Below are positions 1 to 11,960 of a stretch of 64,000 bases of DNA, piece after piece. Below the pieces are notes generated by a model, which saw only the letters and a program-made list of their open reading frames with translations, did not search any database and was not told the origin of the DNA. The stretch's first letter is position 1; each line of letters opens with the position of its first letter. The position numbers and the translations under genes were made by a program. Source of the DNA: Anthoceros angustus (Eukaryota > Streptophyta > Anthocerotopsida > Anthocerotales > Anthocerotaceae); contig MU008157.1 in assembly GCA_010909165.1 (NCBI GenBank), positions 1 to 64,000 of the forward strand, written 5' to 3'.

Positions 1-880
1 CTCACGAGCACTCCCCGGGTTGAGATCCCCACGCCTCGTGGCTGGTTGGAGACGTCCCAATTAACTGAGGCGGTGTGCGAGACGCCCTAGGAATGGTCGA
101 GAGCTTGCTCCGCACCGGGAGGAGGAGGGCGATGTTTGCCGACAAAGGAGGAGGAAACCAAGGGATTGGCGCGGTCCGAGCTTGCTCAACGCCTCGCCGT
201 GACGCCTGGTTCTTCTCCTTCCCTTTTCTCGCTAGTTGTGTTCAAATTGAGGGTTGTGGATGAGTGGATGCCTCAAGGCGTAATCGAGAGAGAGAGAGGA
301 GGAGAAGATCTGGGGGAGAGATTACAATCAGACGCTGGCGCGAGGTGTGAGTGGGAAAGAAAGAGAAGAACGAAAGTGGAGAAGTCATCAATTGGTGTGA
401 AGAATCGAATCAAATGGCCGTCAAGGAAGTGCGATGGGAACGGTGGTTTCGGAGGAAATAAGGAGGTGTGGCGCCTGTGTGTGTGTGTGTGATGTGAGTG
501 AGGGAGGTAGGAACTGGTGTGAATCGTGTGTGTGTATGTGGGGTAGAACAACATCCGATCCGGGAGGGGGACAACCCCGCATGATCCGCGCGCTGATAAG
601 TCGCTAGGGTTTGGTGTGGGACCCACCCTGGTCGCACTACCCGTAGTGGTGCGGACCACCGAGTAAAACGAACGGTCGGGGAGTATCCGTGGGTAGTTGG
701 ACAAGAGGTAGTAGTGAGTTGAGATAGTGAGGGTGGTAGCAAGTAAGCCCCGACTTAGGTGAAGGGTAGATAGAAGATAGCGCCTCGCACAAACCATTCC
801 CTTGGGAGCGAATCCAAGCTACAACGATATTGAGGGTGAATGTGGACTCACTGTCTCGGACACGAGTTTACACCTCCACA
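1..880 (+). repeat. 3' part of an LTR from a truncated plus-strand Ty3/gypsy element
   Basis: The stretch ends in TCCACA at 875-880, followed by TTT and a gypsy primer-binding site, as at the 3' end of a 5' LTR. The last 120 bases (about 770-880: a CATTCCCTTGGGA-type block, then a block ending GAGGGTGAATGTGG) resemble the ends of the LTRs at 32550-32654 and 54790-54891, so this is a related subfamily. The 5' part of the LTR lies outside the window. No gene is recognised here. Antisense open stretches rich in Ser, Thr and His (about 273-800) come from low-complexity sequence and are not called. Confidence 0.6.
475..491. repeat. (TG)n microsatellite
   Basis: A run of about eight TG dinucleotides. 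A second short TG-rich run follows at about 526-540. Both lie inside the LTR remnant. Confidence 0.85.
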
Positions 881-883
881 TTT

Positions 884-901
884 TGGCGCTGCTCGGGAAT
901 G
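884..901 (+). other. Primer-binding site of the left plus-strand element, tRNA-Asp-like, degenerate
   Basis: TGGCGCTGCTCGGGAATG starts 3 bases after the LTR end. It matches the start of the tRNA-Asp-complementary site (TGGCGCCGTTGCCGGGGA) and the sites at 54895 and 12209-12226, with substitutions and a small deletion. It fixes the element's orientation as plus. Confidence 0.65.
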
Positions 902-1289
902 AAATCACCGCCAAGGACGAGGTAGAACTAACCATAGCTAAGTAGAGTCTAGCATTACTAGATTGATAGATGGATGCCTCGTGGAGACAAGCGACTGGAT
1001 CCGACTGGGGAAACGCTCGCAAGACGGCAACGCCAAGCAATGGAAAGATTGCAGAGAGTTACGAGGAGGGCGGAGATCACACTACCGGACGAGGAAGAGG
1101 AGCAGGAGTCGACTCGAACTAGGGATCGGATCTTATCCGATTCGCATTCCCAACTCTCGACTACGTGCAGACAAGGGGCCATTTTCGATCCCACCTTGCC
1201 TTTTGATCTCCGTGCCTAGATCACCGCGGGTCCCTCAAACTGTGGAATGTAGAGGCCCCGATAGTGAGGCTAACTACTAGCTGCTGGAA

Positions 1290-1905
1290 AGTACTACCAC
1301 GGTAGTTATGGCTGCAAGACCTGCTTGTTACTACTAAGTCTTACCCGCTGTATGGAGAAAAGAAGGGCCATGAGGATCCCGACGAGTTTGTCGAGCTGCT
1401 TTTGAGCACCGACGCCACAACCGTGAGGATGCGAACGTGCCCAAATGCTTTATGGAGTCTTACGCGAGCGGCCAAGTGGTACAAGCGGAGTACATAGCTT
1501 CTTCCACACCCCGCCTACCTTTGGGGCCTCAAGAGAGCTTTTGCGAAAGATCTGAGGGGTCAAGTGGAAGGGTATGTCCGTCCAAACTCGAGGGATTGCG
1601 GAGAGGAAGAAGGAGACCCCGCAGCTATGTGGAAAGGTTCCACTGCGGACCGCCCGGACCTCACTGAATTAATGGCCATCCACTGTTCGCAAGAGGTCCT
1701 CACGGAGATGGGGAAGCATGTAACGGCTCCAGCCGAGAAAGATCCGGATCGAAAGCAATCAAAGCTCGAATTCAATTACGAGGAATCCAATGCGGAAGCG
1801 CAAAAGAAATCGAACAAGGGCGTTTCAAGGACAAGAAGAGATCCAAGAAGAAGAAGAGGTACCGGCCCCTCCGATGACAACGCTCCACGGAGAAGATAGT
1901 TCCGC
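1290..1905 (+). pseudogene. gag fragment of the left gypsy element
   Basis: Scattered over several frames are pieces of a retrotransposon Gag (capsid) domain. A YPLYGE-like start with DEFVEL lies near 1345-1400. A KWYKAEY-like block lies near 1470. RKETPQ and SYVERFH-like pieces lie near 1600-1640. A lysine-rich tail with NYEESN lies at 1777-1795. The same blocks in the same order occur in the gag of the plus-strand elements at 33093 and 55330, which makes the assignment firm at family level. The frame is broken several times, so no single protein can be read. Gag would form the virus-like particle in the cytoplasm. Confidence 0.65.
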
Positions 1906-1999
1906 AGCATTTCCTGAATAGTTCCATGAAGAAGAGACCAATGAGGATTCTGAAGTGGGTTCGGTGGGTGAAGACGAACCTGGAATGCTCCGTGGGGTG

Positions 2000-2172
2000 T
2001 CCGAACCGCGAAACCGGACTCGAGGTCCGACTCGACTGAGACCGACCTCGAGGTCCGGGACTGACCGAGACAGGTCCCGGACTCTGACTGAGAGACCTGA
2101 CCGAGGTCCGACTCCCTGAGACCGGACTGAGGTCCCGGACTCGAAGGCCGACTCCAAGGACCGACTGTGAGG
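2000..2172 (+). repeat. Degenerate minisatellite in the gag region
   Basis: About eleven short units of 11-21 bp built on GACCGAGGTCCGGACT-like sequence follow one another (ACTCGAGGTCCG, ACTGAGGTCCCGG, ACTCGAAGGCCG and others). The block lies just after the gag remnant, where the related elements have a Ser/Glu-rich and Lys-rich tail, so it may be an expanded low-complexity coding tract. Confidence 0.7.
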
Positions 2173-2417
2173 AGGAAAGGGAGAGAGGATCACCATCGCC
2201 CCACCCAAAGTGAGTACTCCGTGGACCCGCAGAGGTGGACCCACCGTTGAGTTAAGAGGAGGAGGAGGACTTGGTGGTCATTAAGGTTGCCGTGCCGCCA
2301 CCAGAAATTAAATTCGTGTCTCGTGGAGGGAGGCCCGCGATCGCGGATCATCCGATTGCGCGCCGCAACCGGGGACTAGGGATTGGGCCATACACGCTTT
2401 GTGGAAATCGAGCCGAT
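2173..2417. other. Unassigned remainder of the left element or its flank
   Basis: No protein domain, repeat border or RNA gene is recognised. It is the left-hand host sequence of the minus-strand element, whose target duplication follows. The sequence resuming after 17825 is not clearly gag or pol, so I cannot show that the insertion split the left element. Confidence 0.4.
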
Positions 2418-2422
2418 CACAC
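2418..2422. repeat. Target-site duplication CACAC (left copy)
   Basis: CACAC directly abuts the outer end of the left LTR. The same five bases follow the right LTR at 17821-17825. A 5-bp duplication is what gypsy-type integrases make. Confidence 0.75.
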
Positions 2423-5400
2423 TGGGAGTGATTTTCTAAACCATGGTCACAAAGAGGCCACATTTACCCTCTTTATCGTTGTAGACTTGAGATTCGTACC
2501 CAAGGGAGTGATTTCGTGTCAAGACAACCAAAACATAGCCAATCCAACCAAACAACATACAAAACATCTAGCGCCTGCACAAGCTACTATCCTAACAACA
2601 CTGGACTGGCTATCTTAGCCACGCGACTGTTGCTACCTTAGCAACGGACAGCTTGCTATCTTAGCAACCACCCTCTATTTTAGAGCCCATCTCGGGTTCA
2701 GGCTATTAATAGAAGGGGGGCCCACGGGGTCCAAGTGGGTAAGATTGGACACCTCTCTTATCCTTCCACAAAGTCGAGATCCACCAATCGGGTTACCCGA
2801 TCACAACCCACCTCCTTACTAACACTTATCTCTCTTTCTTCCCTCCAACCTTTCAGCTTTCCTCCCAAGCTTCATACAGTCCTCCTGTGCTCTCCCCGAG
2901 GTACCTCTCCTCTCCATACTCCCCAAGTTCCTCTGCAACCCCTTCCGCTCCTTGTTCTCACACCTCACGGCCTCATTCAATCTCCACTTTCTCACAAAAC
3001 ATCACTTACAGTCTCTCCAATCCCTCTTACTTCTCTCCACCAATCGAACTCTCCATGTCAGATTTCCACTCCTCTCACAGTTCACTTTTCGCTCACATTT
3101 TCCAAGCATACAAACCCAGGTTCCGTCTCACTTCACCTTCTCTTCCACCCACAGGCTCCCGCCTTGTCTCCTTTTCCCACATGACCTCGACACCGAAAAC
3201 TCAAACACAAGGTGAGTACTAGACAAGTCAAGAGAATGAGTAAGAGAATGGACAGCCTCCCGGCTTCACAACCCCTTCCTCTTATCCTTGGGAACTCCCC
3301 AAGGAGATCACCAGTTCCCTCCCTTGCTTTCCACCACTCTTGCGGATCCGGTCACACGATGGGCAACTTGGTAGTCTTCGGCTCCTCCTGTGACAGAGAA
3401 AGTTAGACTCAGACTGGATCCGTACCCCCAAACCCCGTGCTCACCCCCAAACACCGAGACTTTAGGCCAACATTGCTTACATTTCATCAAGAGGGGCCTC
3501 TTATACCCAAGATCACCACAAAAGTAGCTTGGCTACTGCCAAAAATACCAATCTCCTAGCCTACCTCCTAGAGGCCTATCTCTTAATTCTATCCACTATG
3601 AGGGAAGATTAGTCTATAACACATGGGCCTTCATCTATTCAGGCCACTTACCCTATTATCCCTCCCCGGGCCTCCTAGGCCGCCTAGCCCATGTTCTCCT
3701 CTCGCCTCTTGGCTGGTTGGGCAATCTCTCCCACAAAATCTCCACCTCCTCGAGGACTCTCCCTCTCTTGTGCTCGCAGCACTACTCCTCCTCGGTGAGC
3801 TCTTGAATCTGGATGGGTAAAGTCTCCGTAAGAGTCCAACCCATAGGTAGGATCCGGCCGCCAAGGCATGGATCAAGTACCTCCATGTCCCTCTGTGCCC
3901 ACAACAACATAAACTTTCGTGACAATCTTCTCACCAAGGAGAATCCAGCATGATTATCTTGATAAGCATCCTCAATCTAATGCACCATTGGGAAGTTAGA
4001 CTTAGAGCGGTGCTTACCCGCCCCCGGCCTGCTTTGTCCTCCTCCGATCTTCGTTGCCCTTTCTTCCTTCCGTGGCTTTGGTCTTGGAGCTTGTTACGTT
4101 GTTGCTTCCCTAGCAGTGCAGTGTTGCTTCCTAGCAACGGCGGCGGTTGCTTGCTTAGCAACCTCCTCTGCTAACTCGAATGATTCTTCCATAGGAGCCT
4201 CCGCCTCTCCACGGTGGCCTCCTTGCAATCCCGGCCCTCTTGGCCTCCTTCCAGCCTTTCCTAGCCTCCCCTCTCCTTCTGGCGCGTGAGGCATCCGAGG
4301 TTTCACTGCACTTGTGCATCCGAAATAACATCTGCAGCTCTCCTATGGTGCTGTGTGTCGGAGAGCCGAGCCATGAGGGCTTCTGGTCCTTAGACTCAAC
4401 TCCTGGACCTTCCCTATTTCCACTTCCAAGCGCTAGGCGTCCCTCCAAAACCTCCTTCTCCTTCTTCATCTTGGAGCTCCTCCACCGCCCCTGTTGCTTC
4501 CCTTGCTGCTACTGTAAACCTAACAAGGAGAGGACGAGCTATCTCGATCTTCCATCTCGCCCGTGCCATGAAACCAACTCCTGTAGGTGATGTTAGGTCC
4601 CGGACCTTCGGAATGGGCTCCCTCCTTCCTATCCGCGACCGCCTCACACACTTCCGGGTATACTTGAAAGCCCCGCTGAATGTAGTCTTTCTCGGATCAC
4701 GTGCCCAAGGTTGGGCTGATTCCTCCTGTGACTGGTTTCCCCCTGCTCCGGGATATTGGTGCTGCCCGCCTTGCCCTTGTCTTGCTTCCGTCTGTGTGAG
4801 CTCCTGCGCGCTCTTGTGGCTCTAGGTGTTGTTGAGTCCCCGTTGCTCCCGGCTCCTCTTGGGCCTGCTAGCCTTAGCAACAGCAAACCGCCACTCCACC
4901 ACATTCCTTTCATGGACACTTGGACTTCTCACCTTCACTCCCCACCGGAGATGGCCTCTTCCTCCGACTCCTCTTTGGGCTTCCTTCTTTCAAACACCGG
5001 CCTCCGAATGAAAGGTGAGACCATCTCCATTCCCTCCAAAGAACTGGCATGGTCAAAACGTGGATTAAGAAGGGAGATAGAGCTGAGGGGCTAGGTGATG
5101 GTAGGGTCAAGTGGTCCCTCTCCTGCACGTGTCATAGAACATCTGGCCCAATCTATCTTGGACCCTCTCACCACCTCATAGAGAAAGACAAGAAATGGTG
5201 AATGTGCTCCAGCTTCTTAGTGAGCCGAGAGCACAGGATCCACTGGCTAATCCACATGGGTCTAGCTTGTTGGTGACCCATTCTCCACTCTAGACAATGT
5301 GGGAGCAATGACCGCTTGCCTCCCGACTTTTGAGAGATGGTTTCTGAAAGGGTCAATGATTATCCCACATTCCTCTTGGTCTCTCATAAAAAGAATATTC

Positions 5401-6555
5401 CAGCGGGGTTGGTCCTCACGTTGCCTTCCCAATGGCCTTCTCCCTCATGCGCTCGCACACTCCAAAACCAACGTAGGGCTATTGTAGCACCACTTTTTGT
5501 CCATGAAGGACGGTGATGCTTAGCCACTAAAGACCCCTTCACTCTCCGGTGCCCCATATTGGGCCATTGATCGTAATGGCCTCAATGGCGGCCGGAGTTC
5601 TTCTTAGGTGCCATGTCCTATGACACTTTAGAGCTTACAGGAGCCCCAACACCGCTTCTGGCTCCCATTTCCGTGTTCGACTTCAGACCCGGCTCTCTGA
5701 ATTGAAACCCCACCGCCAATACACCTCCGCCTCGGCCACTGTCACCCTACCTCGGTTGTATGAGGCTTGGAGGTGTATCCTGCAACCACTAGACCCCCTA
5801 GTGCGCTTTTCCCCCGCGACCTCCCGGTGCGTGCCTGGGCACACACTCTTTCTTCCTCAGCAGTTCCACCCCCTTCACTGCCTATCCGACTTTGTTATTT
5901 CCTGCACCACGCCACCGCCTCTTCTGTGACACGCCCGATTACTCCCACCGCTGTTGAGGATTTCACCGCGCCCTCACCGCTTTCCCATTGCTGCCAGCAC
6001 TGGGCGTCTCTGCCGCGCTGGTGCCATGCCCGCTTCCCGCCCTCTCAATCTCCGCCGCCAAACCTTTGGTCTCCTCTTGGCCCGCCGCGCCACCGCGACA
6101 CCTCGCCTTGCATCCGTCCGCTCGCTCCACCACCCACGGCTTTGAGGCGCGGCGCCTCTTCACCGCTGGATTCGATGCAAATACTCTTCCGCCATCGGAC
6201 TTAATTGCCAATAGGACCCCCTTACTTCCGTTTGGGTATTCCTTGTGATTCCATCGATTGGATTTTCAAGTCATTGAAAGAAACTCCAACTTGGTTGCTA
6301 CCATAGCAACAGGCTCCGAGTTGTGGTCATAGCAACAGTCTGTTAGCAACGGCCCTAGCAACGCGTAGCAACGGTCGAGCCCAACCCTCCGAGGTCATCG
6401 TGATCGTGACTAGACTCTCTTCCTCCTACTAGGCTCTAGTAGACTTTTCTTTATTTCCTAACCTACTTCACACATTCCAACTCCACACGATTCTCGCAAC
6501 TTAAACACAAAACAAAAACACTCCTTTCAGGGGTCGTACCCATGTGGTCACCACA
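2423..6555 (-). repeat. Left LTR (3' LTR of the minus-strand element), about 4.1 kb
   Basis: In plus coordinates the LTR starts near TGGGAGTGATTTTC and ends in GGTCACCACA. The same start and end bound the right LTR at 12230 and 17820. On the minus strand it begins TGTGGTGACC directly after the purine tract. Sense-strand open patches occur inside it (a protein start MAPKKN at 5614; charged stretches at about 4470-3930), matched at equivalent places in the right LTR. TAGCAAC heptamers cluster near both ends (2620-2680 and 6290-6375). Confidence 0.85.
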
Positions 6556-6571
6556 TACTCCCTTCTCATTT
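6556..6571 (-). other. Polypurine tract of the minus-strand element
   Basis: On the minus strand this reads AAATGAGAAGGGAGTA, purine-rich and directly before the TGTGG start of the 3' LTR. The plus-strand elements have nearly the same tract before their 3' LTRs (38420-38437 and 60622-60638). Confidence 0.75.
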
Positions 6572-6589
6572 GTTGCCCCGCCAACTTAT

Positions 6590-7600
6590 TGGTAATACTT
6601 CTTCACGCGCCAACCATTGACCGGTTGTAGTCCATCAAGTTGCTGTATGGATCCATTGTCGAACACTTGCAGCACCACAGGGACCCATCCATCTAAGATG
6701 CGACTTCAAGTGCATGTACTGTCATACAAAGAACGCCAAGTCCCCGAACAACGTACTCTTGTTTTGCGCCATGCCATTCCTTCCTCTTCTCTTGACGCTC
6801 AGCCAAGGCTTGTTCCTGTCTCCATGTGCTGAACAAAGCCTATGAGCCTCTCAAGGCTCTCCTCCGTATCATCCTTATGCTCTTGGACTCTCAACGTTGG
6901 CACTTCAAACTCAATGGGCATGGTGGTGAGTGCCCATAGGTGAGGTAGTAGGGGTCTGTTGTGGTCACCTTCCGCTGTCCCATACGCCCACAACGCGAGT
7001 GAAGCTTCGGTCCCAATCGTAGGTGGTGATGGTCAACTTGTTGAGGATCCCGCAAAGCAATCCATTAGCTTTCTCCGTGAGTCCATTCGCCTTGGGGTTG
7101 TGGTCTTCCTGGCTGATGTTGAAGTACTTCACCATGTGTGAGATCACCTCGTTGATGAAATGGGTCGCTAACCAATTCCAACGGGCACCGTACCTTGTAA
7201 TGATGTACTCAACAAGAACGCCACCACATTTGTGTGTCCACGGGCAAGGCTTGAGCTTCCACCATGGGTACATGAGTCCGCTACCGTAATATTGATTTTG
7301 CTCTTGGTCTGAATCGGCCCAACGTCAATCCCCACTTTTCAAAGGCGCCAAGGATAGGGACCAATGGCCCTGGTGGTCTGGTTGGCTTTCCCAACCCTTT
7401 GACATGCATCACAACGCTTGATGAACTCCCTAGCATCTATGTGCAAGGTTGGCCACCAATACCACCGCCTCAAGATCTTCTTACAGTCACGTTGGCAGCG
7501 TAGTGACCTCCACCTCCTCCTCATGCAAGGCGCCGAGAACCCGGTCCTTTGACCATCCTTGACCCACAACCTCTCAACTCCATCCGGCCCTACCATGCCT
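6590..7600 (-). pseudogene. Integrase region of pol (minus-strand element), frame-broken
   Basis: The integrase inserts retroelement cDNA into the host genome. From the N-terminal side on the minus strand, a zinc-binding piece with CDACQRVGKA (the CxxC of the HHCC finger) lies at about 7450-7370. A catalytic-core piece with YGARWNWLATHFINEV and NPKANGLTEKANGLLC lies at about 7210-7040. The Glu in GLTEKAN is where the last residue of the DDE triad is expected. A C-terminal MPIEFEVPTLR block lies near 6920-6890, and a tail ending VNGWRVKKYY lies near 6600. These blocks occur in the same order in the plus-strand elements. Several frames are needed to read through it. No chromodomain is visible. 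Confidence 0.82.
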
Positions 7601-7799
7601 TGTCTCCGCTTAACAGTGCCGAGAAGTATAGAAACAACCTCTCATTGTTGTCCAGTATCTGGCTAAAAGCGAAAGACCTCCTCATAGGTGGCTCGAAACT
7701 TCTCCCTCCCTTCTCATTTGGCTGTACCTGCTTTCCGATCAACTTGGCATTGGGCCTAGCACTCCTCTTCCTCCTCGAAGAAAGCTTCATCCAGGAAAA

Positions 7800-8170
7800 T
7801 GATCTTCTTGATCACGCTCCACCTTCTCCGTCTTCAAGCGGGACAAGTAGTCGATTCACATGCTTCTTCCCCTCACGTGTCTCCACCGTGAATGTGAACT
7901 CTTGCAATGAAGATCCAACGAGCTATGCGACGAAGATCCGCCTTGTTGACAAGATGCTTGAGAGCAAAATGGTCAACATGGAACACAAAACTCATAGGAG
8001 AGGAGATAATGACGAAACTTTCTCGAATACACCATCCCAAGGGCTTCCCTTTCGATTGTTGTGTACTTGCGCTCCGCATCGGTGAGTTGCCGCCCGTAGT
8101 AGATTGGGTAGTCCCTCTTCTTGTCATCTGGCTCAAGGCTACCAATGGCGGAAACATCTACGCACATGGA
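7800..8170 (-). pseudogene. RNase H region of pol (minus-strand element)
   Basis: RNase H degrades the RNA strand during reverse transcription. The frame at 8167-7973 reads a VDVSAIGS start, then KKRDYPIYYGRQL, AERKYTTIEREALGMVYS and FRHYLLSYEF. These are standard gypsy RNase H blocks with the catalytic Glu expected in the TTIERE block. A VDHFALKHLVNKADL continuation lies at about 7975-7930. It sits between reverse transcriptase and integrase, as expected for gypsy. Confidence 0.85.
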
Positions 8171-8179
8171 ACTTCTCCC

Positions 8180-8930
8180 AATCCGGTCCCTTGAGGGTTG
8201 GGTGTACCAACGTGGTCCTCCTCTCCTCCCTCTCGCCCCACTCTTGATCCTTCCTCAACAAGCTGGTCAAAGGAGCATTCCTAGCAAAGTTAGGCACAAA
8301 CGCGTAGCCACCATGCCAGGAACCCCGAGTTCCTTGAGAGTTGTTGGAGCTTGGCAACAATCATCTTCACCTTATCGGATCAACCGATGCCTCGTCAAAT
8401 TACGTGCCCCAACAAAATCCCTCCGCATGCCAAAGTAGCATTTCTCGGGATGTAGGCAAAGTTGAGTTTCACGACACCGCCAAGCACCGGCAAGTGATCC
8501 GGTGCTCCTCCACACTCCCAAACACAAAAAATCATCTAGGAATACCTCCATGAACTTGTGGAGATACTCCTTGAAGATCTCAACCATGCTCCGCATGAAG
8601 GAACCGCCTCGAATCCGAACGCACTCCTCTTGTCGCGAAGGTCCCCCAATCCGTGAAGGCGTTAGAGGCAGTCACTCTCCCTCAAGTGCATGAGTACCCG
8701 CCCAAGAACGAGTACACATCTTCCGACCACCAAGTCCGGGATGTTGTCGAATGGCGAGGGAAATGGTCCTTTTGGTTGCTTTGTTGAGCTTCCTCCGCCT
8801 TGGCATACTCGAATCTTTCCGGTCGCTTCTTGAACCACAACGATTGGAGCCACCCACTCCGTGTTGACGATTGGATAGATGACGCCCGCCTTCAAGTACA
8901 ATTCAAGCTGCTCCTTCACCTTGTGAGTAC
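8180..8930 (-). pseudogene. Reverse transcriptase region of pol (minus-strand element)
   Basis: The N-terminal finger block at about 8919-8800 contains YLKAGVIYPIVNTEWVAPIV and GKIRVC. The catalytic block FMEVFLDDF, carrying the paired Asp of the F/YxDD box, is intact at about 8554-8528, and HPEKCYFGMRRDFVGA follows. A connection-domain piece (TSLLRKDQEW) lies near 8265-8235. The frame changes several times between blocks. The wording of the finger block is closer to plant Athila-like elements than to chromoviruses, which is a judgement from memory. Confidence 0.85.
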
Positions 8931-9595
8931 TTTGGGTTCACTTGTATTGGGAATGCACGGAGTCGCTCCGGCTCCAAATCGATCCTATGCTCCCCACTTC
9001 TTGGGAATCCCTTCATATCTCACCTCGAAGGCAAACACGTCGATGAACTCAAGGAGCGTTTCATTCCTTCTTCCAACGCTGGTTCCAGTGCAAACTTCAG
9101 ACCTTCCGGGCAATACCTCCACATCCTTAATCTCGCTTGTACCCATTCTCGCTCCACGGTGCTGAACTCTCACCAAACCCTTCCTCCGGTTCACGAGGGT
9201 CCTCTTCCCTCATCCCCACTCCTAAATAGGTCCTCGAGGTGAATCGAATGGCTCACCGCTCGACTCCCCGCCCTTCCTTAGCAACTGCTCGTGAATCCCG
9301 CTTCCTTAGCAACCTTTTTGAGCCGATGCTTAGCTGCCTCGTTAGCGGCTTGTCGCCTCTCCTCACTGGTGCGGTCCTCCATGAACCAAAGCGGTCCACC
9401 AAATTGAGGGAGGGGATATCCTCCTATACTCTTCCTCCTCATCCGACCATGCGATATGTGCAAAAGGAAATTTGTCCAGTTCTCCTTCTTCCTCCAGTCG
9501 ATGTTTCTCCACCGATGTGTATCCTTCCGTAGGAGTCTCCCCACGAGGTATCCTGCTCCAACTCAAACAAATTCGCCTCCTTCGCCTTAATCCAA
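8931..9595 (-). other. Protease-RT linker of the minus-strand element
   Basis: On the minus strand, patches such as EIKDVEVLPG and EFIDVFAFEV (about 9140-9020) recur in the plus-strand elements at about 35820-35930 and 58040-58170, just before the RT finger block. They belong to the pol linker. No enzymatic motif is visible. Confidence 0.6.
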
Positions 9596-9599
9596 TTGG

Positions 9600-9880
9600 C
9601 TTAAAGCCACTTCCTTCCCCAAGTCATCTTGCATCTTGAGCCATCTGCGGTCCTTCCCAATAGGATGTCCACAGGCGCCTTGTGGATAACCACATAGTCC
9701 ATGAGATAGGGAATGGTCCCTATGATGGTGGTTACTCCTTGTTCTCCTTGCATTTTGACATGTCACCAATCTCGACCTTTGTGGTATGCTCAATGTCCAA
9801 CCCAAGCTTCCTTGCTATCCGTCATGATGTTCACCCGGATCCGATCCGGGAACCCGCTTGATGACGACCCGATCTACTTG
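9600..9880 (-). pseudogene. Aspartic protease region of pol (minus-strand element)
   Basis: The retropepsin cuts the Gag-Pol polyprotein. The visible blocks are VNIMTDSKEA at about 9825-9800, DIEHTTKVEIGDMS and, after a break, YLMDYVVIHKAPVDILLGRT at about 9710-9640. This layout matches plant gypsy retropepsins, and the PYLMDYVVI block recurs in the plus-strand elements. The catalytic D-T/S-G lies just before VNIM and appears as a frame-disturbed SDPG, so the active site cannot be confirmed. Confidence 0.65.
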
Positions 9881-10339
9881 CCCGGCCCTTGGTCTATCAT
9901 GGACACTAGGTTGTCAGGAGTCAGCACCCTTGGTCTGGCTTGGGCAATCGCCTCTTCCTCTGCGCTTCTTGCAAGGCCCTCCGAACTTGTTGCTGTACGG
10001 GTTGTCCTTCAATAGTTGACCAAACGTGATGGCAAATTGCGATCCATGATGGCTTCAAGGTTAAATGGTCCTCGATCCCCTCCTTCTTCCCGATCGGTTG
10101 CCCCTTTAGCAACAACGCGGTTGCTTGCTTAGCAACGGCCGCCTTAGCTGGTTGCTAACGGAGGACTTCTGCGGTCTCGGATCACAGGCTCGGCGATTTG
10201 TCTTGGTCAATTCCTCCTCTATCATCTCCATGACTTCCGACGTCCGGTGGAAACTCGGTTCCCTCTCCTTTTCGGAACTTCTTTTCTCCAGATGGCCCCG
10301 GCGATTCACTCCTTGATTCTTCCTTCTCGGGGTTCTCCT

Positions 10340-11960
10340 TCTCAAGTGTCTCCTCTAGATCCGTTCCCTCCGGGCTTGGAGTGCTCTCTTGGACTTTGCG
10401 GTGATTGCACCTCCGTCTCTTTCTTCTTCCAGACTTCCTCCTAGCTTTTCATTCCTAGTGCGCCTGACCATGGTCACCTCTCCGTAGTAGTCTCTCCTGC
10501 ACCCCAGTCCATCTAGCTCCCGCAACACCATGGCTTCGCATCCTCCCAAGACCATAAGGGCATCCTCCACGTGCATGGCGCCAGCCTCCTTGGGATGCTT
10601 GCTTGAACCCCGCCAGGGTGGTTGAGCAATTGAGCCTTCCTGGGCAAGTGACACTCCCGCCACATGACCACATTGTTTGCGGTCTTGGCACGTTCGTAGT
10701 CACCATTGGCTGTCTTGTCGATGAGCTATTTGCATAATGACCAAAGCCCCTGGTTGTAGCACCGAACCACACCGTTGCTTGGTTAGCAACCACAGGCACT
10801 TGGTTGTTACGAATGCCACCCCATGGAATTTAGCATCGATGGATGGGCAGTCTTGGGTCTGTTGTCCTTGGGAAACCTCACGGATCGGTAGGTATCCTCC
10901 TCCGGCGATCCTCTTCCTCCTCCTCGTGGCGAGCATGTGCACCTTGGCCAAGTTGGACTTGGTGTGGCTGGCTGGCCACAAGTGGAACAAAAGTTAGCCT
11001 TTGGATGCGCTCTCCTCTTCTCATGCTCCTGTTGAGGTGAAACTTCTCGAATTTGCTCATCATTTCCTCCATCTTCATTTCTTGTTGCACCTTCTTGACT
11101 GCCCTCCCTCTTGACTTGTTCCACTTCCTTCTTAGCACTAGCGACCTCTTGTTTAGCGCCAGCTCCCTTGATCCTCGAGCCTGGTTTCTTCTTAGCGCCA
11201 ACCTTCTTCTTCTTCCTGCGTCTCGTCCGAGGATTCTTCCTCCGTCTTGCCATCCTCAGGAAGAGTCCTCCACCGAGTCTTGAGGAGTCACTCTCCTCGA
11301 AGTTCTCCTCCTCGACGAAGATCCCTTGTCCTTCTTCCCTCGCTTGGACTTCTTCTTCTTGCTCTTTCCTTCTTGTGCTTCTTCTTGTCCAAGGAGTTGG
11401 ATTCTTCGTAGTTGAGTGCCGCCTTGATGGCCTTGTCACGTCTTCTCCGCTTGCCTCACATGTCGGCCCATCTCGGGATCTAACCCCTTAGCAAACCACC
11501 GAATGGCTAAATCGAGTGAGGACCACTACGATCACGCAAGTTAAGAAACCTCTCAACATAAGCTTGCAAGGTCTCCTTCCTTCTTCTCCTCAAAACTCCA
11601 ACTTTGACAACACGTAGCCTTCTACATCTATTCCTGAACCTCTCACAAAAGGCTTTCTCGTTGGTTGCTGGGGTCTTGATGCCTTGAGGTACTCCCTCTT
11701 GTACCACTTGGCCCTCCGAAGAACTCCGTAGAAGAGTGAATCTGTGATCCCTGATTTGCAATGGTTAGTTGCTCAAAGCGTTCAACAAACTCGGATCTTC
11801 ATACCCTTCTTCTCTCCATACGGGTATGGCGCAGTAGTTATTGCAAAAGGAATCAAGTCGCCATGATCGTCACTATCCGCTTTGTTGGTCTAGCAACAGG
11901 ATCTCTGAGCATACTGTCCAAAAGTTCTTGAGTTCACCAGTGCACAAGTTCGACGGAGGT
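10340..11960 (-). pseudogene. gag of the minus-strand element, frame-broken
   Basis: The capsid part lies at about 11761-11507 on the minus strand, with REGYLKAP-like pieces, RRKETLQAYVERFLNLRD and GPHS. A long Lys/Glu-rich, probably coiled-coil stretch (11439-11000, many KKEVEQVKRE-like runs) follows. It is succeeded by a nucleocapsid zinc knuckle, whose FCSTCGQ start at about 10995-10975 is intact while the H and final C fall in another frame. A second Cys-rich patch lies near 10750. The order capsid, coil, knuckle matches gag of the plus-strand elements. Confidence 0.75.

Noticed and set aside
273-797. Antisense open stretch of 174 codons in the left LTR
   Set aside because: It is His/Thr/Ser-rich text from low-complexity TG and GGA repeats. 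It has no domain and is on the opposite strand to the element.
6590-11960. A bacterial-type mobile or defence system suggested by the reverse transcriptase
   Set aside because: LTRs, tRNA-Asp primer site, purine tract, gag zinc knuckles and gypsy domain order identify an LTR retrotransposon.
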